Shown here piece after piece: positions 1 to 5,234 of a DNA stretch of 5,965 bases. The stretch is from NCBI GenBank assembly GCA_039026755.1, contig JBCCLR010000221.1, positions 1 to 5,965 on the forward strand, given 5' to 3'. The position numbers and the translations under genes were made by a program. The notes beneath the pieces were generated by a model. It was not told where the DNA came from and did no database searches. It saw only the letters and a list, made by a program, of their open reading frames with translations. Source of the DNA: CAKZYD01 sp039026755. Its GTDB lineage: Bacteria > Pseudomonadota > Alphaproteobacteria > Sphingomonadales > CAKZYD01. The stretch's first letter is position 1; each line of letters begins with the position of its first letter.

Positions 1-983
1 AGCTCCGGCGTGCTGCCGGTTATATCGGCAATGGCGCCGGCGAGGATATCGGTAAAGCCGCCGCGCGGCGTTAAAAACGGTTCGCCAGAAACGCTCACAT
101 GCAAGTCGTGCTGGCCTGCCGTTTGTGCTGCAATTGTTTCGAGCCAGTCGGTCAGCGAGGCACCGCTATGGTTGGGGTTAAAGCGGATGTTAAGCCGCGC
201 CTGGACCGCGCCTGGGATCAAATTGGTCGTCTTATTGCCGGTATCGATCGTTGTGATCTCAAGATTTGATGGGTCAAAATCCTCATAACCTGCGTCGAGC
301 GGTTCGGCAGTGACGGCATTGAGAAAGCTGAGCAACCGGCCAAATGGGCTATCGGCCAAATGCGGGTAGGCGACGTGGCCTTGAGTTCCTTGCACTGTAA
401 TCGTCGCATTGAGACTGCCGCGGCGCCCATTTTTGACCATATCGCCCAGCGTTTGCGGGCAGGTCGGTTCGCCGACTAAGCAGTGGTCCAGACGCTCGCC
501 TTGCTCTTCCAGCCAGTCGAGCATCCGCGTGGTCCCATTGATGGCTGGGCCTTCTTCATCACCAGTGATGAGGAGGCTGATTGAATGGCCATCCGCTAGG
601 CCGCCCGTAATAACCTGCTCTGCAGCCGCTACAAAGGCAGCGATGGCGGCTTTCATATCTGCTGCGCCGCGGCCCAGCAGCCAGCCATCTTCTATGTCCG
701 CCGCGAACGGGTTGTGGCTCCACGCCTCTGTTGGGCCAGGGGGCACCACGTCGGTGTGTCCAGCAAAGCAGAAGTTTCGGCCAGCCTTGCCCCAGCGCGC
801 ATAGAGGTTGTCAACCCGCTCTTCGCCTTCGCCAAATGGTAAGCGCGTGCAGACAAAGCCCAGGCTTTTCAGTTTACTCTCGAGCACGTCAAGCGCGCCG
901 GCATCTACCGGGGTTACCGATGGGCAGCGCATGAGGTCCAGAGCGAGGGGTATGGCTGCGCTAGGCACCGCGCAACAGCTCAT
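1..983 (-). CDS. dapE: Succinyl-diaminopimelate desuccinylase DapE (3' end cut by window edge)
   Basis: Zinc-dependent M20-family amidohydrolase that hydrolyses N-succinyl-LL-2,6-diaminopimelate to LL-diaminopimelate and succinate in the cytoplasm, in the succinylase branch of lysine and peptidoglycan precursor synthesis. About 327 residues are visible with no stop; roughly 50 C-terminal residues lie beyond position 1. Metal and catalytic residues are readable: H76 and D78 in GHTDVVPPG, D109 in GRGAADMK, E143-E144 in TGDEEGPA, and E172 in GEPT. They match the known Haemophilus DapE residues H67, D69, D100, E134, E135 and E163 at a constant offset of nine. The dimerisation-domain signature GHVAYPHLAD is present. 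The last zinc histidine would fall outside the window. The start is uncertain: ATG at 983 (23-bp overlap with dapD) or in-frame GTG at 968 (8-bp overlap). Neither has a good ribosome binding site, so translation is probably coupled to dapD. Identity is very secure. Confidence 0.96.
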   Translation of the reverse strand, partial: MSCCAVPSAAIPLALDLMRCPSVTPVDAGALDVLESKLKSLGFVCTRLPFGEGEERVDNLYARWGKAGRNFCFAGHTDVVPPGPTEAWSHNPFAADIEDGWLLGRGAADMKAAIAAFVAAAEQVITGGLADGHSISLLITGDEEGPAINGTTRMLDWLEEQGERLDHCLVGEPTCPQTLGDMVKNGRRGSLNATITVQGTQGHVAYPHLADSPFGRLLSFLNAVTAEPLDAGYEDFDPSNLEITTIDTGNKTTNLIPGAVQARLNIRFNPNHSGASLTDWLETIAAQTAGQHDLHVSVSGEPFLTPRGGFTDILAGAIADITGSTPE

Positions 984-1809
984 TAACGGAGACTTTAGAG
1001 CGTGTCTGCGCATCGACGCGTTTAACGATCACGGCGCAGTAAAGGGAGGGCCCTGGTGAGCCGTCTTTAAGCGGCTTACCAGGCAATGTGCCGGGTACAA
1101 CCACAGAATATGCCGGTACGCGGCCCATGAAAATTTCGCCGGTTTCGCGATCAATGATCTTGGTACTTGCGCCAATGTAAACGCCCATGGACAGCACAGC
1201 GCCGGTTTCAACGATAACGCCTTCAGCGACCTCTGATCGCGCGCCAATAAAGCAATTGTCTTCAATAATGACGGGATTGGCCTGTAATGGCTCGAGCACA
1301 CCGCCTATGCCAGCGCCGCCGGAAAGGTGAACGTTTTTGCCAATTTGTGCGCAGGAGCCCACTGTGGCCCAGGTATCCACCATGGTGCCTTCATCAACAT
1401 AGGCGCCTAAGTTTACAAAACTTGGCATCAGCACCACATTGGGCGCGATATAGGCGGAGGCCCGTACGGTGGCGCTGGGCACGGCGCGAAATCCGGCGCG
1501 GTCAAAGTCCGCATCACCCCAGCCAGCAAATTTTGACGGCACTTTATCATACCATGTGGCCCCGTCGGGGCCGCCAGTAATGGGCGCCATAGGGTTGAGC
1601 CTGAAAGACAAGAGAACCGCTTTTTTAAGCCACTCATTGACCTGCCAGCCATCTGTTGTGGGTTCTGCCACGCGCACCTCGCCGGCATCCAGCAACTGCA
1701 GCGCCCCGTCAACCTGCGCGCGGGTGTTGCCGCCGGTCTCTTGGGTTAAGCTGTCGCGGCTCTCCCATGCTGCTTCAATTTCTTCGCGCATCGCCGTGCA
1801 ATCGATCAT
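961..1809 (-). CDS. dapD: 2,3,4,5-tetrahydropyridine-2,6-dicarboxylate N-succinyltransferase DapD
   Basis: Transfers succinyl from succinyl-CoA to tetrahydrodipicolinate, the committed step of the succinylase route to diaminopimelate and lysine; cytoplasmic and trimeric in the family. The 282-residue length fits the family (E. coli about 274). An N-terminal helical domain (about 1-105) precedes a left-handed beta-helix of hexapeptide repeats (about 110-235) and a C-terminal tail. The hallmark stretch GTMVDTWATVGSCAQIG (141-157) carries D145, and GARSEVAEG (189-197) carries E193; these correspond to the catalytic Asp141 and Glu189 described for the family. RETGEIFMGRVPA and VVVPGTLP follow as expected. 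ATG 1809 is chosen because it follows an AGAGGA-like ribosome binding site and starts with the usual helix. The frame stays open 21 codons further up to 1872, but that stretch is Pro/Gly-rich and lies inside the HAD gene. The start overlaps the HAD stop as ATGA, so the two are probably translationally coupled; dapE overlaps the 3' end. Confidence 0.97.
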   Translation of the reverse strand: MIDCTAMREEIEAAWESRDSLTQETGGNTRAQVDGALQLLDAGEVRVAEPTTDGWQVNEWLKKAVLLSFRLNPMAPITGGPDGATWYDKVPSKFAGWGDADFDRAGFRAVPSATVRASAYIAPNVVLMPSFVNLGAYVDEGTMVDTWATVGSCAQIGKNVHLSGGAGIGGVLEPLQANPVIIEDNCFIGARSEVAEGVIVETGAVLSMGVYIGASTKIIDRETGEIFMGRVPAYSVVVPGTLPGKPLKDGSPGPSLYCAVIVKRVDAQTRSKVSVNELLRGA

Positions 1810-2492
1810 GCCTTGTCCTCTTTTCGGTCCTTTCCCAGGTCCTGGTCCGGGCCAAATTGGCGGTCCAGCCACGCTTTTAGGTCACTTGCGGTTTCTTTAA
1901 TAAACGGGCCAGCCCCAGAAGCGCCCCATTCACTGCCCGTATCAATCCAAACCGTGTGCATACCGAGCTTGGCCGCCGGTTCCAAGTTTTTTGCCATATC
2001 GTCAATCATTGTTGCCGCATTTGGCGTGATCTCAAACGCTTGGACGCAGCGCTGCATCGCACTAAGTGCTGGTTTTGCCTCAAATTTAGCGGCCGCGATA
2101 TCAAAAATACCGTCAAACAGATGGCTGATATGAAGATGCTCTAAAATCCGTTCAGCATGGCGATACGAGCCATTGGTGTAGATGTAGCGGTTGCCGGGCA
2201 GGGCCGCGAGTTGCCTGCCAAGTGCTGGGTCTTTTGCAATGGGCGTCACATCAATGTCGTGCACATAGTCAAGAAAGTGCCCAGGCTCGACATCATGCAG
2301 CGCAATCAGACCGCTCAGTGTGGTTCCGTAGCGCTTGAAATAGTCTTTCTGAATGCGCCGTGCTTCCACGCGGTCCACATCAAACATGTCGGCAATGAAT
2401 GTGCCCATACGCACATCAATTTGCGCAAACAAATTACTGTGGGCGGGGTAAAGCGTATTATCGAGGTCGATGATCCAGCTGGGTTTGGTCAT
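1806..2492 (-). CDS. HAD-superfamily hydrolase, pyrimidine 5'-nucleotidase-like
   Basis: A 228-residue soluble HAD phosphohydrolase. All four HAD motifs are visible: motif I IDLDNTLYP with nucleophile D9 and acid/base D11; motif II YIYTNGS with T106; motif III Lys140 in FEAKP; motif IV MIDDMAKNL with the acidic pair D164/D165. A helical cap of the C1 type lies between about residues 18 and 90. The DNTLYP form of motif I is typical of the pyrimidine 5'-nucleotidase group (yeast Sdt1-like). The true substrate cannot be read from the sequence; no phosphatase step is known in the succinylase diaminopimelate route, so its place at the head of the dapD-dapE operon is not explained by pathway. The ATG at 2492 has GGAAAG five to six bases upstream. 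The C-terminus is a charged tail (about 215-228) whose DNA also holds the dapD ribosome binding site; the stop overlaps the dapD start by four bases. Family is secure, substrate is not. Confidence 0.9.
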   Translation of the reverse strand: MTKPSWIIDLDNTLYPAHSNLFAQIDVRMGTFIADMFDVDRVEARRIQKDYFKRYGTTLSGLIALHDVEPGHFLDYVHDIDVTPIAKDPALGRQLAALPGNRYIYTNGSYRHAERILEHLHISHLFDGIFDIAAAKFEAKPALSAMQRCVQAFEITPNAATMIDDMAKNLEPAAKLGMHTVWIDTGSEWGASGAGPFIKETASDLKAWLDRQFGPDQDLGKDRKEDKA

Positions 2493-2519
2493 TTGCTTTC
2501 CGGGGACAGTTCAGTGGCA

Positions 2520-2548
2520 CATATGGGCCGGTGCTGATCCCCTGGCAA
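2520..2548 (-). promoter_or_regulatory. Weak sigma70-like promoter candidate for HAD-dapD-dapE
   Basis: On the minus strand TTGCCA (2548-2543, five of six to the -35 consensus) is followed after 17 bases by CATATG (2525-2520, three of six to the -10 consensus). Transcription would begin near 2512, leaving a leader of about 20 bases before the HAD ATG. CtrA box 1 lies eight bases upstream of this -35. The -10 match is poor and could be chance. Confidence 0.22.
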
Positions 2549-2555
2549 GAGAACA

Positions 2556-2570
2556 TTAAACCGCTTTTAA
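2556..2570 (+). promoter_or_regulatory. CtrA-type box 1, perfect TTAA-N7-TTAA
   Basis: The sequence TTAAACCGCTTTTAA is an exact match to the CtrA full-site consensus, two TTAA half-sites separated by seven bases, and is followed by CC, giving the common TTAACC extension. CtrA is the response regulator that controls cell-cycle, motility and c-di-GMP genes in many alphaproteobacteria. The box ends 64 bp before the cyclase ATG, and on the other side lies 63 bp before the HAD start, so it could serve either operon. The match is seen directly; binding is inferred. Confidence 0.6.
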
Positions 2571-2593
2571 CCAGCAATCCTTCAAAACGGCGC

Positions 2594-2608
2594 TTAGAAC
2601 GGTTTTAA
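2594..2608 (+). promoter_or_regulatory. CtrA-type box 2, TTAG-N7-TTAA (7 of 8)
   Basis: TTAGAACGGTTTTAA matches seven of the eight fixed positions of the CtrA consensus and keeps the seven-base spacer. It lies 38 bp downstream of box 1 and resembles it beyond the consensus (both have TTTTAAC at the 3' half), so the two form an imperfect tandem repeat. It ends two bases before the alternative GTG start at 2611, a poor place for an activator of a promoter using that start; it fits better with the ATG at 2635, or with repression. Inference only. Confidence 0.45.
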
Positions 2609-2634
2609 CGGTGGCCAAAGGATCGCCGCAAGAT

Positions 2635-3924
2635 ATGACTGTGCAGCCTGACGCAACGGAAATCTCGCCATCTGCAGTCCGCACGATGGAGGACCTTCGT
2701 GCGCGTCTCACGCCAATGCTGCGCAGTGATAAACAAGCCCGCCTCATAGTGAATCGCAATGCCGACATTGTGTGTACCAATAGAGCCGGTAATGCGCTGA
2801 TAGCAGGCTGGCAAAATCTACCGAAGGATGCGAAAACCGCGCTCCTCCACTGGCTCTATGATGCCGCGTCTGATGCGTATGAAATCAAACTCGAGGCACA
2901 CCAAACCCTTGACGCGCAAGCCCCTAATACCTTTGCGCTGTGCAAAACCGAACTGCATATGGATGAAGGCGACCAGCTGTTTTTGGTGATCGCGCGCCAG
3001 CCAAATCTCAATGCGCATCTCATTCAAGCACTGTCGCAAAGCCGCGCGCTTTATAAAGATATCGCGCAGGCTATTCCCGGGTTGTTGTGGGAAACGCGCA
3101 GTGATGGGCGGTTTAGCTTCATCGGCGGCGCTGAAATGACTGGCATCGAGCACAGTGAATTGGTTGACGTTATGCCGCACGAGGCCTTTGATGTTCCGGC
3201 CGATGTGGCACGGTCCATGTTTAGTGCAGAGGCGGATGTCCAGTCCGTCGATCTTTGGGTGACGACCTATGCTGGGCGCCGCTGTTTGTCCGTGAGTGCA
3301 AAGCCGACACTTTCAAAAACCGGGATGTGGGTTGGTGCGCGCGGTATCGCGCTTGATGTGACAGCCGATCGGCTGGAAAGTGATGCCGCGGATACCGCCT
3401 CGCAGCAAATGCTCAGCGAAGCGCAAACAGATGCCCTCACTGGGCTGCTCAACCGGCGGGGTTTTGAGCAGCAGCTGGAAAAAATCTGCGGCCAGATCAG
3501 GGCCGCCGATGCGGGTGGATATCTGGCTCTTATCGATCTGGATAAATTCAAACAGCTTAATGATACGCACGGCCACCAAAAAGGCGACGAAGCACTTGTG
3601 CTCGTGGCGGAACTCCTCGACCGGCATACCCGCCGCGGCGATTTATGCGCCCGGCTCGGCGGCGATGAATTTATCATTTGGATTGATGATGCCAGCACGG
3701 ACGGTGCGCAGCGCATTTGCCAAAGCCTGATCGCATCGATGCCTGAGTTGTGTGTTGACATGGGGCTCAAGGACTTTGGCCTTGGTATGTCTATCGGCGT
3801 CACGCAACTGCGGCCTGGCCGTGATACGGCGATGAGCCTGGTCGAGCGGGCTGACCAGACCATGTACAAGGTCAAAAAATCCGGTCGCGGCGCATATTTA
3901 TTTGGTGATGAGGAGGCGGATTAA
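2635..3924 (+). CDS. Diguanylate cyclase with tandem PAS-like sensor region (PAS-PAS-GGDEF)
   Basis: Cytoplasmic diguanylate cyclase, predicted to condense two GTP into c-di-GMP. No signal peptide or membrane segment is visible. Residues about 32-125 (with IVNRNADIVCTNRAGNALI) and about 139-245 (with AIPGLLWETRSDGRFSFI) look like two divergent PAS domains; their ligand is unknown. The GGDEF domain spans about 265-425: DALTGLLNRRGF, the metal-binding D301 in LIDLDKF, substrate-contacting N309/D310, an exact GGDEF motif at 342-346, and SIGVTQL before the closing ADQTMYKVKKSGRGAY. An allosteric inhibitory site RRGD (R333, D336) sits exactly five residues before GGDEF, so feedback inhibition is expected. 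No EAL domain follows. Start choice: ATG 2635 has AAAGGA 12 bases upstream; an in-frame GTG at 2611 would add eight residues but has no ribosome binding site and abuts CtrA-type box 2. The stop TAA directly touches the next ATG. Enzyme class is secure; the PAS assignments are moderate. Confidence 0.93.
   Translation: MTVQPDATEISPSAVRTMEDLRARLTPMLRSDKQARLIVNRNADIVCTNRAGNALIAGWQNLPKDAKTALLHWLYDAASDAYEIKLEAHQTLDAQAPNTFALCKTELHMDEGDQLFLVIARQPNLNAHLIQALSQSRALYKDIAQAIPGLLWETRSDGRFSFIGGAEMTGIEHSELVDVMPHEAFDVPADVARSMFSAEADVQSVDLWVTTYAGRRCLSVSAKPTLSKTGMWVGARGIALDVTADRLESDAADTASQQMLSEAQTDALTGLLNRRGFEQQLEKICGQIRAADAGGYLALIDLDKFKQLNDTHGHQKGDEALVLVAELLDRHTRRGDLCARLGGDEFIIWIDDASTDGAQRICQSLIASMPELCVDMGLKDFGLGMSIGVTQLRPGRDTAMSLVERADQTMYKVKKSGRGAYLFGDEEAD
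3911..3916 (+). promoter_or_regulatory. Strong ribosome binding site for the DUF2336 gene inside the cyclase 3' end
   Basis: AGGAGG is a full Shine-Dalgarno core eight bases before ATG 3925, encoded within the last codons of the cyclase. Combined with stop and start codons that touch, it indicates coupled translation with efficient re-initiation. It is the best ribosome binding site in the window, and much better than that of the cyclase itself, so the second protein may be made in excess of the first. Confidence 0.75.
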
Positions 3925-5175
3925 ATGGGGCTGATGGATAGTCTGCTGGGCCGGAAAAGCGATAAGGCGCGGTATGAGAACGCGCGTTCGGTGCTGGAAG
4001 CTGGCTCTGAAAAGGCGTTAAAAACGCTTGCCAAAGAAGCCAAGACCCATCCTGAAATGCTGTACTATTTGGCCAGCAATGGCGCGCCAGATGTGCGCTG
4101 CTTGGTTGCGGCCAATGCCTCAACGCCAATCCAGGCCGATGCCATATTGGCGGCAGATGAGCTGGCTGATGTGCGTGAAGCCGTTGCCATGAAAGTGGGC
4201 CGTCTGCTGCCAGATTTACCATCAGATGCCCGCACTGATGTGGGCCAAAAAAGCTTAGAAATTCTGGCGCAATTGGCCAGCGATGAGCTGCCGCGTGTGC
4301 GCGCCATCGTGGCTGAAGCAGTAAAATCAGCAAAACACATTCCGCAGGATCTTGCCGCAACGCTTGCGCGCGATGTGGAAACGTCTGTTAGCGCACCCAT
4401 CCTGCAGTATTCGCCGCTACTGTCCGATGCGGACTTGAGTGAGATTATTGCCAGCGGCGCGCAAAGCGGCGCATTAGACGCGATTGCACAGCGCGCTAAT
4501 CTGAGTGCCGGCGTCTCGCATGACCTCGTTGGCACGCTGGATCGCAGCGCTATCGCCTCGCTGCTCGGCAACGACAGTGCGCAAATTCGCGAGGATACCT
4601 TAGATGCGATTATCGATGCGGCGCCAACTGAAGAAACGTGGCATGCGCCGCTAGCCGGGCGCAGCGAACTGTCGCTGCGGGCCATGAAGCGGATTTCTGG
4701 ATTTATCGCGTCTTATCTTGTGTCAGAGATGGTCGACCGGCATGAACTGAAAGGCGAGGCTGCAGAAGAGCTATTGCAGGCGGCGCGCGCCAAAATAAAC
4801 GGTGAAAGCGTCGATGACGCATTATGGGATGAATGGCGGGCAAGTGCCGAAGCGCTTCACGCCCAAGGGCAAATTGATGATGCGCTCATCCGCACATATG
4901 TCAAAGACAACAAACGCGGCCTCATCACCCACTGCCTCGCCATCTGCGCGGATATCTCAGCGAAAGATGCCGCATCTGCGCTCACCAGTAAAAGCGGCAA
5001 GCTGATCACGGCACTGGCGTGGAAGGCGGGCCTTTCCATGCGCACTGCCGTCACCTTGCAGCGCTCAATCGCGTTGATGAACGCAAGCGACGTTGTGTAC
5101 GCCAAAGACGGCTTTGATTATCCTTTCGAGGAAAAAGACATGGACTGGCAATTGGCCTCACATGTGAGTGAGTAG
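3925..5175 (+). CDS. DUF2336 domain-containing helical-repeat protein
   Basis: A 416-residue soluble, mostly helical protein without signal peptide, membrane segment or recognisable catalytic motif. I place it in the DUF2336 family, which is found mainly in alphaproteobacteria and has no established biochemical function. The N-terminal half (about 40-200) shows HEAT-like repeats: helical units with PDVRCLVAANAST (55-67), LADVREAVAMKVGRL (80-94) and LPRVRAIVAEAVKS (122-135), spaced 25-42 residues apart, the recurring D-V-R / P-R-V-R positions being typical of HEAT helices. The C-terminal part has KLITALAWKAGLSMRTA (359-375), which looks like the conserved block of the family. The start at 3925 directly abuts the cyclase stop and has a strong Shine-Dalgarno; ATG 3934 is a less likely alternative. 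Being locked to a diguanylate cyclase, it may be a protein-protein scaffold or c-di-GMP pathway partner, but that is inference from context. It converges on argB 59 bp downstream. Confidence 0.85.
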   Translation: MGLMDSLLGRKSDKARYENARSVLEAGSEKALKTLAKEAKTHPEMLYYLASNGAPDVRCLVAANASTPIQADAILAADELADVREAVAMKVGRLLPDLPSDARTDVGQKSLEILAQLASDELPRVRAIVAEAVKSAKHIPQDLAATLARDVETSVSAPILQYSPLLSDADLSEIIASGAQSGALDAIAQRANLSAGVSHDLVGTLDRSAIASLLGNDSAQIREDTLDAIIDAAPTEETWHAPLAGRSELSLRAMKRISGFIASYLVSEMVDRHELKGEAAEELLQAARAKINGESVDDALWDEWRASAEALHAQGQIDDALIRTYVKDNKRGLITHCLAICADISAKDAASALTSKSGKLITALAWKAGLSMRTAVTLQRSIALMNASDVVYAKDGFDYPFEEKDMDWQLASHVSE

Positions 5176-5177
5176 CG

Positions 5178-5200
5178 AGGCCTCAAGTCTTTTCAGGCTT
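5178..5200 (+). terminator. Possible weak hairpin terminator between the convergent genes
   Basis: Three bases after the DUF2336 stop, AGGCCT and AGGCTT can pair, and the stem continues inward through a C-C mismatch and an AAG/TTT segment to a three-base loop, giving about nine pairs including G-T wobbles. It is followed by TTGTCTT-like sequence (5199-5207), not a clean T-run. Read on the minus strand there is no T-tract after it, so it would serve the plus-strand operon only. The 59-bp gap (5176-5234) holds nothing else. Confidence 0.35.
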
Positions 5201-5234
5201 TGTCTTATATGCTTCACCACACGGGCTGGACGCG

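Larger units (their letters stand above)
2493..2634. promoter_or_regulatory. Divergent intergenic promoter region (HAD-dapD-dapE versus GGDEF-DUF2336)
   Basis: This is the only divergent gap in the window, so it should hold the promoters of both operons. It is locally AT-richer than the flanking genes around 2551-2610 and contains two TTAA-N7-TTAA-type boxes. On the minus strand a weak sigma70-like pair is visible nearer the HAD gene. On the plus strand TAGAAC (2595-2600) is a poor -10 candidate, 24 bases past the first box. No riboswitch-like or attenuator structure was seen. If the cyclase starts at GTG 2611 rather than ATG 2635, the gap shrinks to 118 bp. Confidence 0.65.

Noticed and set aside
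10..1059. Plus-strand open frames across the first kilobase
   Set aside because: The minus strand reads through as DapE with all expected zinc and catalytic residues in the visible part; the plus frames are shadows.
1810..1872. N-terminal extension of dapD by 21 codons to a start at 1872
   Set aside because: The added residues are Pro/Gly-rich and unlike DapD, the stretch lies inside the HAD gene, and ATG 1809 has its own ribosome binding site and the ATGA overlap.
2557..2608. Possible large hairpin between TTAAACCG and CGGTTTTAA
   Set aside because: The arms are imperfect with a loop of over 30 bases and are better explained as the two similar TTAA-type boxes.
2611..2634. GTG 2611 as the start of the cyclase
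   Set aside because: No Shine-Dalgarno precedes it and CtrA-type box 2 ends two bases before it; ATG 2635 has AAAGGA upstream. Not excluded, only less likely.
3267..3875. Long minus-strand open frame (about 202 codons) opposite the cyclase
   Set aside because: It is antisense to a clear PAS-GGDEF gene, Ser/Arg-rich and low in complexity, with no recognisable domain; typical of a shadow frame in GC-rich DNA.
4065..4685. Long minus-strand open frame (about 206 codons) opposite the DUF2336 gene
   Set aside because: Ser/Ala/Arg-rich composition without family features, and fully antisense to a better-supported gene.
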